A stretch of DNA of 64,000 nucleotides from Marisediminicola antarctica (GTDB taxonomy: Bacteria > Actinomycetota > Actinomycetes > Actinomycetales > Microbacteriaceae). The translations under genes were made by a program, and so were the position numbers. Each line of letters begins with the position of its first letter. Position 1 is the first letter of the stretch. The DNA is taken from the NCBI RefSeq assembly GCF_009930795.1, contig NZ_CP017146.1, positions 558,001-622,000 on the forward strand, given 5' to 3'. This document shows positions 36,567-44,629 of this stretch, piece after piece. The notes under the pieces were generated by a model that ran no database searches, had not been told where the DNA came from, and saw nothing but the letters and a program-made list of their open reading frames with translations.

Positions 36567-37616
36567 ATGAAAGCAACTGTGATCCATGGCGCCCGCGATG
36601 TCCGACTCGAGGAGGTGGCGAGCCCGGTCTTGAGCACCGGGGGAGACGCGATCGTGCGTGTGGTCGCGGCGTGCGTCTGCGGCTCTGACCTGTCGCCCTA
36701 TCGCGGCGTGACCCCCGTCGAGGAGCCGACCCGCATCGGTCACGAGTTCGTCGGCATCGTCGAGGAGGTTGGGCCGGATGTCGCGCGCATCAAGGTCGGC
36801 GACTTCGTCATTGCCCCGTTCTACGACTGCGACATGACCTGCGCGAACTGCCTCAACGGAGTCAGTGCGTCGTGCCTGCACGGCGGCTGGTGGGGCAACG
36901 GCGACCGGATGGGAGGCTTCGCCGACGGAGCCCAGGGCGAATTCGTGAGGGTGCCGCACGCCGACGGCACGCTCGTTGCGACGCCGGAACAGCCGGACGC
37001 CGCGCTCGTACCGAGCCTGCTGGCGCTCTCCGACGTGATGGGCACCGGCCACCACGCGGCCGTGTCGGCCGGAGTGGGCGCCGAAAGCACCGTGGTCGTG
37101 GTCGGTGACGGCGCGGTCGGACTCTGCGCGATCCTTGCCGCGCGTCGCCTCGGAGCCTCGCGCATCGTCGCGATGTCCCGTCACGCCGACCGCCAGGCGC
37201 TCGCCCGCGAGTTCGGCGCGACCGACGTGATCGAGGAGCGCGGTGACGAGGGCGTCGAGCAGGTGAAGGCGCTCTTTGACGGGCTCGGCGCCGACTGCGT
37301 GCTCGAGTGCGTTGGCACCAAGGAGTCGATGGACCAGGCGATCCGCTCGGCCCGTCCCGGTGGCATGATCGGCTATGTCGGTGTGCCGAACGGCGGCGCG
37401 GAGCTGCCCATCCGTCGCCTCTTCGGCACCAACGTCGGAGTGAACGGCGGGGTCGCGCCGGTGCGCAACTACATCGAGGAGCTGCTGACGGAGGTGCTCG
37501 CGGGCACCCTCAACCCCGGCCCGGTTTTCGACCTCGAGCTCCCGCTGTCCGAGGTTGCGGAGGCCTACGCCGCGATGGACGAGCGCCGCGCGACGAAGGT
37601 GCTGCTGCGGCCGTAG
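36567..37616 (+). CDS. zinc-dependent alcohol dehydrogenase (MDR family)
   Basis: A 349-residue medium-chain dehydrogenase. The catalytic zinc site is Cys in ACVCGSDLSPYRG and the GHEFVGIVEEVG region; three spaced cysteines in YDCDMTCANCLNG, plus Cys in ASCLHGG, make the structural zinc lobe. The coenzyme site is VVVVGDGAVGLCAI (GxGxxG), followed by SRHADRQ, suggesting NADP preference at the beta-2 turn (inferred). The closest general type is glutathione-independent or sorbitol/threonine-like ADH; the substrate is unknown. It is a single gene ending 198 bp before the convergent SDR gene. Confidence 0.88.
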   Translation: MKATVIHGARDVRLEEVASPVLSTGGDAIVRVVAACVCGSDLSPYRGVTPVEEPTRIGHEFVGIVEEVGPDVARIKVGDFVIAPFYDCDMTCANCLNGVSASCLHGGWWGNGDRMGGFADGAQGEFVRVPHADGTLVATPEQPDAALVPSLLALSDVMGTGHHAAVSAGVGAESTVVVVGDGAVGLCAILAARRLGASRIVAMSRHADRQALAREFGATDVIEERGDEGVEQVKALFDGLGADCVLECVGTKESMDQAIRSARPGGMIGYVGVPNGGAELPIRRLFGTNVGVNGGVAPVRNYIEELLTEVLAGTLNPGPVFDLELPLSEVAEAYAAMDERRATKVLLRP

Positions 37617-37640
37617 CGCACTATGCGCCCCGCATCCGCC

Positions 37641-37680
37641 CGCATCGCCCCTCATCGCCCCTCATCGCCCCTCATCGCCC
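37641..37680. repeat. 10-bp tandem repeat CATCGCCCCT
   Basis: Four nearly perfect CATCGCCCCT units lie about 25 bp after the alcohol dehydrogenase stop. Confidence 0.8.
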
Positions 37681-37700
37681 AGCAGCGCCTCTCAAATGCG

Positions 37701-37761
37701 GTGAGAGTACGTGAAATGGTGCCTGCGGATGCTGAGGAGCAGCCGTTTCGCGTACTCTCAC
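37701..37761. terminator. long inverted repeat between convergent genes
   Basis: GTGAGAGTACGTGAAA (37701-37716) and TTTCGCGTACTCTCAC (37746-37761) pair over 15 of 16 bp with a 29-nt loop. It lies between the converging ADH and SDR genes and can act in both directions, but no T-run follows, so termination is inferred from place and shape only. Confidence 0.55.
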
Positions 37762-37814
37762 GATGCTGCGGGCGGCTGGGTCCTCACTGCCGGATGCGTG
37801 AGGCCGGCCAGCGG

Positions 37815-38480
37815 CTACAGCCGGATGCGCTGCCCGTTGAGCACGAAGGCTGGCGCATCCCAGAGCGAAACGACCCGCTCGGCGAGCATCTCGACGGGGG
37901 TGAAGCCCTCCTCGTCACCGAGCGCCTTGACCACGAAGGACACCGCAGCCGAGTTGCCCGGCTTCGCCCACGCGCTCGCGATCGACGCGACCCAGGTCTC
38001 CGCGGCGCCCTTCAGGGTCGCGTAATTCGCGTTGCCCCAGGTCGGCTTGTCGACGGCGGTCGAACTGACGATCGCGAGCCGACCGGCCTCCGACGCCCCG
38101 AGGTCGTTGCGCAGTGCGGCGGAGGTGTGCCGCAGGGTGGTCATGACCCGCTCCTCGAGCCAGACCCAGTCACGGTCGGCGTGCCCGGAGCGCCAGCCGC
38201 CAACGAGGTGGATGAGACCGTCGACCGAGCCGACCTCGTGGTGGACGGCGCGCACCAACTCCTCGACCGCGCCCCCATCGGCGAGGTCGCAGACGAATCG
38301 GTGCTCGGCGCGCACGCCGGCGAGCTTGTCCATCTTCGATCCCACGGCGACCACATTGGCCCCGGCGTCGGCCAGCGCCGCGCACACCGCGTGACCGGCC
38401 TCACCCGTCGCGCCCGCGACCATGACCGTGCGGCCGAAGACACCGCGAACGGCGGCATCCGTTTCTGTAACGTTCGACAT
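37815..38480 (-). CDS. SDR-family NAD(P)-dependent oxidoreductase
   Basis: A 221-residue short-chain dehydrogenase. The cofactor motif is VMVAGATGEAGHAVC (TGxxxGxG-like with Ala for the first Gly), the catalytic Ser lies in LAIVSSTAV and the Tyr/Lys pair in NYATLKGAAE. The usual NNAG is replaced by HLVGG. The ATG at 38480 has a GGTGGAG site; the longer frame to 38528 is rejected. The substrate cannot be inferred. It is monocistronic, with the DUF6421 gene upstream on the same strand. Confidence 0.82.
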   Translation of the reverse strand: MSNVTETDAAVRGVFGRTVMVAGATGEAGHAVCAALADAGANVVAVGSKMDKLAGVRAEHRFVCDLADGGAVEELVRAVHHEVGSVDGLIHLVGGWRSGHADRDWVWLEERVMTTLRHTSAALRNDLGASEAGRLAIVSSTAVDKPTWGNANYATLKGAAETWVASIASAWAKPGNSAAVSFVVKALGDEEGFTPVEMLAERVVSLWDAPAFVLNGQRIRL

Positions 38481-38578
38481 GTTCTCCACCTTCGATTCAG
38501 AAGTGCCTGATCCGAGCGTAGCCACCACGCGGGGGTGTGGGAGGGGCCTTCGGACCTCAGGTCGACGGCCCCCGCCCG

Positions 38579-39985
38579 CTACGCGCTTTCCGCCGTGATC
38601 CCCGCGGTCGACTCGATGACCGCGGCCATCTTCTTCGAGAGGGCCTCATAGAACATCGAGAGCGGGAATTCGTCATCGAGCACGGCATCCGTCAGTCCCT
38701 TGGCCGGACCGTCGAGCGGCAGCTCGCGGGTTGCCCACTTCGAGGCCGGATGCGGCGTCAGCGTCGCCGCGACGAGGTCGTACGCCGCGAGCCAGTGCGC
38801 CACCTTGGGACGGTCAATCGAACGCCAGTACAGCTCGTCGATCTGGGCACCGAGGGCCACAATTACGTCGGGCACGTCGGCCCAGTCGATCGTGAGGCGC
38901 GTGTCGGTCCAGTGCAGCACGTGGTGCTGGTGCAGCCACGCGAACAGCAGCTGCCCGCCGACGCCGTCGTAGTTGCGCACCCGGCTGCCCGTGAGGGCGA
39001 ACCGGAAGATGCGGTCGAACAGCACCGCGTACTGCACGAGCTTCGCGTGCTCGCGCGTCACATCGTCGGTGTCCTCCGCGCGGGACATCCGCACCGCCTC
39101 CCGGTACGCGGTGAGGTCGCAGCGCAGTTCCTCGAGCGAGTAGAGGAAGTACGGCATCCGCTGCTTGATCATGAACGGGTCGAACGGCAGGTCGCCGCGC
39201 ATGTGCGTGCGGTCGTGGATGAGATCCCACATCACGAAGGTCTCTTCGGTGAGGTGCTGGTCGTCGAGCAGCGCCGCCGCGTCCTCCGGCAGTTCGAGCC
39301 GGGTGATGGATGCCGCCTGGCGCACGACCCGGCGGAACCGGGCGGCCTCACGGTCGGCGAAGATCGCGCCCCAGCTGAAGGTGGGGATCTCGCGCATCGC
39401 CACCGTCTCGGGAAACAGCACCGCCGAATTCGTCTCGTAGCCGGGGGTGAAGTCGAGGAACCGGATCGGCACGAACAGCTTGTTCGAGTACTCGCCGGCT
39501 TCAAGCTCGGCGACGAACTCGGGCCAGATGACCTCGATCAGAACCGCTTCGACGAGGCGGCTGCTGCTGCCGTTCTGGGTCACCATCGGGAACACGACGA
39601 GGTGCCGCATCCCGTTCACGCGGGTGTGTTGCGGCTGGAACTCGGTGAGTGCATTGAGGAAGTCGGGAACCCCGAACCCGCTCGCCTCCCACCTGCCGAA
39701 GTCGTCGTCGAGCGCCGCGAGGTAGGCGGCATCGTGCGCGAAGAGCGGCGCCAGATGAATCACGCTGCGGCGGATCGTCGCGACGAGTGCGCGGACCTGT
39801 GGGTGGGCGGCCTCGTCGGGGATGCTCCCGTCTTTCAGCTGGTGCGCCTGCAGGGCGGTCGCTGCCGCCTTGAGCTCCTGCCAGGCGGGGTGCGCGATGA
39901 GCTCGGATGCCGAGGCGCCGGCCTCGTCTTCGAGAACCTCGGGTTCCCCGACGACTGCTGTGCTGGTGCTGATGCGTTCTGACAT
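38579..39985 (-). CDS. DUF6421-type conserved actinobacterial protein
   Basis: A 468-residue soluble protein without a signal peptide or membrane segment. It matches my memory of the DUF6421 family of actinobacteria (GFGVPDFLNALTEFQPQ, HLVVFPMVTQNGSSSR, NKLFVPIRFLDFTPGYETNS). A histidine-rich stretch near residues 365-380 (AWLHQHHVLHW) and WDLIHDRTHMRGDLPFDPF could bind metal, but this is speculation. No function is known to me. The start is ATG 39985 with GGAGG upstream; the frame extends another 63 codons but those are Arg-rich and lack a ribosome site. Confidence 0.75.
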   Translation of the reverse strand: MSERISTSTAVVGEPEVLEDEAGASASELIAHPAWQELKAAATALQAHQLKDGSIPDEAAHPQVRALVATIRRSVIHLAPLFAHDAAYLAALDDDFGRWEASGFGVPDFLNALTEFQPQHTRVNGMRHLVVFPMVTQNGSSSRLVEAVLIEVIWPEFVAELEAGEYSNKLFVPIRFLDFTPGYETNSAVLFPETVAMREIPTFSWGAIFADREAARFRRVVRQAASITRLELPEDAAALLDDQHLTEETFVMWDLIHDRTHMRGDLPFDPFMIKQRMPYFLYSLEELRCDLTAYREAVRMSRAEDTDDVTREHAKLVQYAVLFDRIFRFALTGSRVRNYDGVGGQLLFAWLHQHHVLHWTDTRLTIDWADVPDVIVALGAQIDELYWRSIDRPKVAHWLAAYDLVAATLTPHPASKWATRELPLDGPAKGLTDAVLDDEFPLSMFYEALSKKMAAVIESTAGITAESA

Positions 39986-40149
39986 GGGTGGACCTCCGAT
40001 CCTCGTGAGTTGTGGCCCGGGCGCAACAAAAACGCCCTTCGTTCCGAGCCTAACGAGCAATCCGCGCTTTTTGCTTGCGATCGGCGCTCGAAACACGCGT
40101 CGGAGGAGGTCTCGGCGGCCGTGCGCGCGCGCCGTCAGAGCCCGTGAAG

Positions 40150-40965
40150 TCAGAGACCGTGCAGCGCGAGCCATCCGCCGAGCACCCGGTTGAACGCCTC
40201 GGGGCTCTCGACACTGGGCAGGTGGGCGGCGTCGGCGAAGCGCGCGCTCGTCACCCCCGGGATCGTGGCGGCGAGAAATTCGAAGGCCGCGAGCTGCTCG
40301 GTGACGTCGCTCTCACCGACAGTGACGAGCGCCGGCATCCGCAGGTCGAGCAGCCGGTCGAACGCCGGCGGATCGAGGTGCTCGGGCCGGGGCCGCTCGC
40401 CGACCCTGGCGAGGTTGGTGCGGTTGAGCGAGTAGGCCAGGTCGACGAATTCGGGGTCGAGCCGGGTCTGGTCCCTCGTCGGGCCGATCGACCAGAGTCG
40501 CACTTCGAGCTCGTTGAGCGCCGCCCAGTCCTCCGCGGCGAAGGCGCGGTCCATCGCGTCGAGAATCTCGTGCTCACGGGCGGACGGCTCCAGGTCGGGG
40601 AAGCCGCTCGGGCCCGAGCCGACCGTGGCGAGGCCCGCGACCCGGTCGGGGCTCTCGAGGGCGAGGTCGATCGCGATTCCGCCGCCTCTCGAGCATCCGA
40701 CCACGGTCGCCCTGGCGATGCCGAGGTGATCGAGGAGGTCGCGCGCGTCCTCCCGGTCGGAGAAATCGACATTCCGCGTCGAGGTATTGCCGAACCCCCT
40801 CGTGTCGTACCGGATGACGAAGTGGTCGCGGTCGAGCATCGGCACGAGGCCGTCCCACATGCGCAGGTTGGCGACTCCCGCGTGGATGAGCAGAACGGCG
40901 GGGTCGGATATGTGGCCGGCGGTCTCGTAGTGGAGGACGGCTCCGTTGACGTCGAGTTGTGGCAC
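40150..40965 (-). CDS. alpha/beta-fold hydrolase
   Basis: A 271-residue serine hydrolase. The oxyanion region is LLIHAGVANLRMWDG; the nucleophile elbow is VVGCSRGGGIAI (Gly-Cys-Ser-Arg-Gly), an acid is expected near LVTVGESDVTE, and the histidine is in FADAAHLPSVESPEAF near the C-terminus. These fit esterases, dehalogenase-like or aromatic meta-cleavage hydrolases, without a specific substrate. GTG 40965 lies 6 nt after TAACCT (40972-40977), indicating a leaderless transcript divergent from the AEC transporter. Confidence 0.85.
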   Translation of the reverse strand: MPQLDVNGAVLHYETAGHISDPAVLLIHAGVANLRMWDGLVPMLDRDHFVIRYDTRGFGNTSTRNVDFSDREDARDLLDHLGIARATVVGCSRGGGIAIDLALESPDRVAGLATVGSGPSGFPDLEPSAREHEILDAMDRAFAAEDWAALNELEVRLWSIGPTRDQTRLDPEFVDLAYSLNRTNLARVGERPRPEHLDPPAFDRLLDLRMPALVTVGESDVTEQLAAFEFLAATIPGVTSARFADAAHLPSVESPEAFNRVLGGWLALHGL

Positions 40966-40971
40966 GTATCG

Positions 40972-40977
40972 AGGTTA
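40972..40977 (-). promoter_or_regulatory. -10 hexamer TAACCT of the hydrolase gene (leaderless)
   Basis: On the minus strand TAACCT, 6 nt, then GTG 40965. It has the same spacing as other start sites in the window. Confidence 0.5.
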
Positions 40978-41104
40978 TCGCGGCGGGTGGGAGGTGCGCG
41001 AGGAAGTCTTGCGCGGCAGCGCAGGCCGGCAGTGCGGCTGCGGCAGACTGGAGCCAGCGCGCGTGCAGCCGACGCATCGTGAGCCAACACGTCGAAGGGG
41101 GAGC

Positions 41105-42025
41105 ATGCAGGGGATACTCACCGGGTTCGGCATCATCGGGTCGGTCATCGCCGTCGGCTACATCGTTGGCCGTACCGGGATCCTTGGCCCGCACGCGCGC
41201 TTCGTGCTCAGCCGGATCGTGTTCTTCGTGCTCTCCCCGTCGCTGCTCTTCACCGTGCTCGCGGATGCCGACGTGAAGGTGCTCTTCTCGTCGCTGCTTG
41301 TCGTGGCGGCGATCACGGCGGTCGCGTCGTTCGTCATCTACGGAGTGGCCGCGTTCGCGATCTGGCGCCGCCCGCTGCCGGAGGGGGCGATCGGTGTCGC
41401 GGCGTCCGGCTGGGTCAACGCGAACAACATCGGTATTCCCGTGGCGGTGTACGTAATCGGCGACGCGGCAAGCGTCGCTCCGGTGATCATGCTCCAACTC
41501 ATCGTCTTCACCCCGATCCTGCTGACGATCCTCGACGTCGCCACGAGCGGTCGCACCTCGGTTGCGCGTGTGCTGTCGCAGCCGCTGCGCAATCCGATCA
41601 TCATCGGCTCGGTGCTCGGCGCGATTCTCTCCGTGACGCAGGTGGAACTTCCGGATGCCGTCATGGAGCCGTTCCGGCTGGTCGGCGCCGCCGCGGTGCC
41701 GGTGGTGCTGATCGCGTTCGGGATGTCGCTGCACGGGCAGCGCGCGCTCGCCGCGGGCACGCAACGCCGCGACGTGATTCTCGCCTCCTCGATCAAGCTC
41801 GCGGTCATGCCGCTCCTGGCCTGGATGCTCGGCCGGTTCGTGTTCGGCCTCGACGACGACCAGCTCTTCGCGATCGTCGTGATGGCTGCGCTGCCGACCG
41901 CGCAGAACGTGTTCAACTACTCCCAGCGGTACGACCGCGGCGAGATCATCGCGCGCGACACGGTGCTCATCACGACGATCGGCTCGGTTCCCGTTCTGCT
42001 CGTGGTCGCGCTGCTGCTCAACTGA
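41105..42025 (+). CDS. AEC-family (auxin efflux carrier-like) permease
   Basis: A 306-residue membrane transporter with about ten hydrophobic helices in two halves. The N-terminus ILTGFGIIGSVIAVGYIVGR and the helix VNANNIGIPVAVYVIGD with its conserved Asn-Asn/Gly-x-Pro are hallmarks, repeated near the end in LPTAQNVFNYSQRY. Bacterial members export or import malate, malonate or other organic acids; the substrate here is unknown. The ATG at 41105 follows AAGGGGGAGC. It is convergent with exonuclease III, the two stops being 1 bp apart. Confidence 0.87.
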   Translation: MQGILTGFGIIGSVIAVGYIVGRTGILGPHARFVLSRIVFFVLSPSLLFTVLADADVKVLFSSLLVVAAITAVASFVIYGVAAFAIWRRPLPEGAIGVAASGWVNANNIGIPVAVYVIGDAASVAPVIMLQLIVFTPILLTILDVATSGRTSVARVLSQPLRNPIIIGSVLGAILSVTQVELPDAVMEPFRLVGAAAVPVVLIAFGMSLHGQRALAAGTQRRDVILASSIKLAVMPLLAWMLGRFVFGLDDDQLFAIVVMAALPTAQNVFNYSQRYDRGEIIARDTVLITTIGSVPVLLVVALLLN

Positions 42026-42026
42026 G

Positions 42027-42863
42027 CTAGAAGATCATCGGGCGGTCGTCGTCTTCGAGGCTGCCGAGATCCACGTCGACGACGACGGGAACGTGGTCGC
42101 TGGGCGCGTCGCCCTTGCGCTCGTCGCGGTCGATCCGCCCCGCGGTGACAAGCTCGTCGAAGCCGTGGGAGCCGAGGATGAAGTCGATCCGCATGCCCTC
42201 GTTGCGCGGGAACCGCAGCTGCTGGTAGTCCCAGTAGGTGTATCCCTCGACCCCGCGCGTGCGCAGCGCATCGATGAGTCCGGCCTTCTCGAACGCCGCA
42301 AAGGCGTCCCGTTCGGGCTGGCTCACGTGGGTGTGCGCCTCGAACAGCGCAATGTCCCAGACATCGGTGTCGAGCGGGGCGATGTTGAAGTCGCCCATGA
42401 GGGCGAGAGGCTGGTCCGGATGCTCGGCGAGCCAGCCCGAGGTCTCCGCGGCGAGCTTCGCGAGCCAGTCGAGCTTGTAGGGGTAGTGCGGATCGGTGAG
42501 CCCACGCCCGTTCGGCACGTACAGGCTCCAGAGCCGCACCCCGTTTACCGTCACTCCAAGCGAACGCGCCTCCTGCGGTAACGCGCCGCTCTCGTCGGGC
42601 TTGCCGAAGCCGGGGGCGGAGTCGAATCCGCGCGTCACGTCCTCGATCGGCAGCCGACTCGCGAAGGCGACGCCGTTCCACTGGTTGAGACCATGCAGCA
42701 CGACGTCGTAGCCGGCTTCGTCGAACGGCGCAAAGGGAAACTGGCTCTCCTTGCACTTGATCTCCTGCATCGCGAGCACGTCGATGTCTTCGCGCACGAG
42801 CCAGTCGACGACGCGACCGACTCTCGTTCGAATCGAATTGACGTTCCAGGTCGCTACTCGCAT
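42027..42863 (-). CDS. xth: exodeoxyribonuclease III (AP endonuclease, ExoIII type)
   Basis: A 278-residue EEP-fold repair nuclease that cleaves at abasic sites and removes 3' blocks. Family residues are visible in order: ATWNVNSIRTR (metal Asn), LAMQEIKC (catalytic Glu), SLYVPNGRG (Tyr/Asn), LMGDFNIAP (Asp/Asn), RIDFILGS and the C-terminal SDHVPVVVDV with the catalytic Asp-His. The length is normal. ATG 42863 follows TAGCGT (42870-42875) by 6 nt and has no ribosome site. Confidence 0.95.
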   Translation of the reverse strand: MRVATWNVNSIRTRVGRVVDWLVREDIDVLAMQEIKCKESQFPFAPFDEAGYDVVLHGLNQWNGVAFASRLPIEDVTRGFDSAPGFGKPDESGALPQEARSLGVTVNGVRLWSLYVPNGRGLTDPHYPYKLDWLAKLAAETSGWLAEHPDQPLALMGDFNIAPLDTDVWDIALFEAHTHVSQPERDAFAAFEKAGLIDALRTRGVEGYTYWDYQQLRFPRNEGMRIDFILGSHGFDELVTAGRIDRDERKGDAPSDHVPVVVDVDLGSLEDDDRPMIF

Positions 42864-42869
42864 GCGTTA

Positions 42870-42875
42870 ACGCTA
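42870..42875 (-). promoter_or_regulatory. -10 hexamer TAGCGT of the exonuclease III gene (leaderless)
   Basis: On the minus strand TAGCGT, 6 nt, then ATG 42863. It shares a 93-bp divergent region with the next plus-strand promoter. Confidence 0.5.
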
Positions 42876-42944
42876 CCGGCGACGCGCTGACTACCCGCAC
42901 CGCACCCCTTTGTCAATCGGCCTGCGCCGGGCGGCGCACCGATC

Positions 42945-42950
42945 TACGGT
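42945..42950 (+). promoter_or_regulatory. -10 hexamer TACGGT (leaderless)
   Basis: TACGGT, 6 nt, then ATG 42957 of the Pro/Ala-rich protein gene. It is the same hexamer and spacing as at the uvrA-like gene. Confidence 0.5.
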
Positions 42951-42956
42951 CGAGTC

Positions 42957-43961
42957 ATGGTGCGCCGCAATCGGTCCGAGAATCACTACTCCACAACGGA
43001 TGCGCTGGAGTGGTTCCTCTCGTCGGAGGCGGCCACGGAACTTCACCGGCCCGTTGATTCCCTCCCGGACCCCGCGCCGGACCCGCACCCGGACCCGGCG
43101 CCACCACGCCACCGGACACCGGCAGCACGCCACCCGGCTCCGCGGCCACCAGCATCCTTCGACCCGCACCTTGTCGCGTTGTCAGTTCCGGCCCGTCCCA
43201 GGGCAACCTCCGGCAAACGCCACCCGACGCTGCGGATGGCGGAGGTGATCGTCGCGACCGCGCTCGTGTTTCCCCTGTCGGTCGGCGCCGTGGCGGCCAT
43301 TGTCGACAAGGGAATGGACGCGGAGTACGTGAGCCTGCCCGAGGGTGTGACGGCACCTCGTTCGGAATCGCGTGAGCCACTCGACAGCAGGGCCAGCGAG
43401 AATGCGGCGGGCGACTCCGTGGCCGACGGAGAGGCCGTGATCGACGATCCCGTCGCGGCCGTTCCGCCAGCCGAGGCTGCGCGCCAGTATCCGGCCCTCC
43501 TGCCGTTGTGGCCCCAGCCCTCCGTGACGATAAGCCCGGCCGCATCGACGGATGCTCCAGGCGCGGCGCCCGAACCCGCGGCGCCCGGCCCCGTCACTCC
43601 GGGCCCTGCCGCGCCCGGCCCTGCCGCGCCGGGCCCTGCCGCGCCGGGCCCTGCCGCGCCGGGCCCTGCCGCGCCCGGCCCTGCCGCTCCAGCCCCTGCC
43701 GCGCCCGGCCCCGTCGCGCCCGGCCCCGCCGGTCCGGGGCCCGCGACGCCCGACCCCGCCGTGCCGGGCGCGCCGACGGCCCCTGTGACTCCGCCAGCGG
43801 ATCCGGCAACTACCCCGCCGCCGGACCGTGTGCCGGACCCACCGGCCGCCCCGATCCCCGCGGCCGACCCCGCCACGACCCCGACCAGCCCGTCTGGGAC
43901 AGTTCCCAAAGACGAAAAAGTGAAGAAAGAACCCAAAGGCACCGGGGCGGAAGCCGCCTAG
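42957..43961 (+). CDS. membrane-anchored protein with Pro-Gly-Pro-Ala-Ala repeat tail
   Basis: A 334-residue protein of unknown function. Residues 1-90 are cytosolic and proline-rich, 93-116 form one membrane helix (MAEVIVATALVFPLSVGAVAAI), and the outside part begins acidic and then becomes eleven five-residue PGPAA-like repeats (about residues 210-265), ending in a lysine-rich KDEKVKKEPKGTGAEAA. The repeats come from 15-bp tandem DNA units (43586-43750). A wall-spanning spacer is the simplest idea. No enzymatic domain is seen. It stands 116 bp before pyrE. Confidence 0.75.
   Translation: MVRRNRSENHYSTTDALEWFLSSEAATELHRPVDSLPDPAPDPHPDPAPPRHRTPAARHPAPRPPASFDPHLVALSVPARPRATSGKRHPTLRMAEVIVATALVFPLSVGAVAAIVDKGMDAEYVSLPEGVTAPRSESREPLDSRASENAAGDSVADGEAVIDDPVAAVPPAEAARQYPALLPLWPQPSVTISPAASTDAPGAAPEPAAPGPVTPGPAAPGPAAPGPAAPGPAAPGPAAPGPAAPAPAAPGPVAPGPAGPGPATPDPAVPGAPTAPVTPPADPATTPPPDRVPDPPAAPIPAADPATTPTSPSGTVPKDEKVKKEPKGTGAEAA
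43586..43750. repeat. 15-bp tandem repeat coding (PGPAA)n
   Basis: About eleven 15-bp units of type GGGCCCTGCCGCGCC, the central five or six nearly identical and the outer ones degenerate. They encode an in-frame Pro-Gly-Pro-Ala-Ala repeat, so copy-number change would not break the frame. Confidence 0.9.
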
Positions 43962-44064
43962 GCGGAGCTCACCGGCGAAACCTGACCTGGCCAGCGACCC
44001 GGCGGGTGGAGCGCCCAACCGTCGCGCGGGCGAGGAGGTTCGAGCGCACCTCCACTCTCTCGTC

Positions 44065-44070
44065 TAATGT
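44065..44070 (+). promoter_or_regulatory. -10 hexamer TAATGT of pyrE (leaderless)
   Basis: TAATGT, 7 nt, then GTG 44078. It supports GTG 44078 over the in-frame GTG at 44069, which overlaps the hexamer. Confidence 0.5.
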
Positions 44071-44077
44071 GAGTGTC

Positions 44078-44629
44078 GTGACAGACGCGCGCGCCAAACT
44101 CATCGACGCAATTTCAGCGGAGGCCGTGTTCCACGGCGACTTCACGCTGACAAGTGGCAAGAAGGCCACGTACTACGTCGACCTCCGCAAGGTGAGCCTC
44201 GATCACCGCGTCGCGCCGCTCATCGGCCAGGTCATGATCGACCTGATCTCCGAGATCCCCGACGTCACCGCTGTCGGCGGAATGACGATGGGGGCAGACC
44301 CTGTCGCCGCAGCCATCCTTCATCAGGGAGCCGCTCGAGGGCTGGCCTACGACGCGTTCGTCGTGCGCAAGGAGCCCAAGGACCACGGCCGGGGCAAGCA
44401 GGTCGAGGGCCCGGACCTCAAGGGCAAGCGCGTCATCGTGCTCGAGGACACCTCCACCACCGGCGGCTCCCCGCTCGCCGCGATCGCCGCGCTCAACAAA
44501 GTCGGCGCGATCGTCGTCGCCGTTGCCGTCGTCGTCGACCGCAACACCGGAGCCAAGGAGATCATTGAGGCCGCAGGCTATCCGTACTACTCCGCGATCG
44601 GCCTCGCAGACCTGGGGCTCGACGGATGA
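44078..44629 (+). CDS. pyrE: orotate phosphoribosyltransferase
   Basis: Adds PRPP-derived ribose phosphate to orotate, giving OMP in pyrimidine synthesis. The 183-residue protein shows DFTLTSGKKATYYVDLRKV (orotate and PRPP loop), FVVRKEPKDHGRGKQVEG (catalytic flexible loop) and the PRPP-binding VIVLEDTSTTGGS. The usual VEDT/VDDV acid pair is present as EDTSTT. The start is GTG; two in-frame GTGs lie 9 bp apart and 44078 fits the promoter spacing. The following hypothetical gene overlaps its stop (ATGA). Confidence 0.95.
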   Translation: MTDARAKLIDAISAEAVFHGDFTLTSGKKATYYVDLRKVSLDHRVAPLIGQVMIDLISEIPDVTAVGGMTMGADPVAAAILHQGAARGLAYDAFVVRKEPKDHGRGKQVEGPDLKGKRVIVLEDTSTTGGSPLAAIAALNKVGAIVVAVAVVVDRNTGAKEIIEAAGYPYYSAIGLADLGLDG

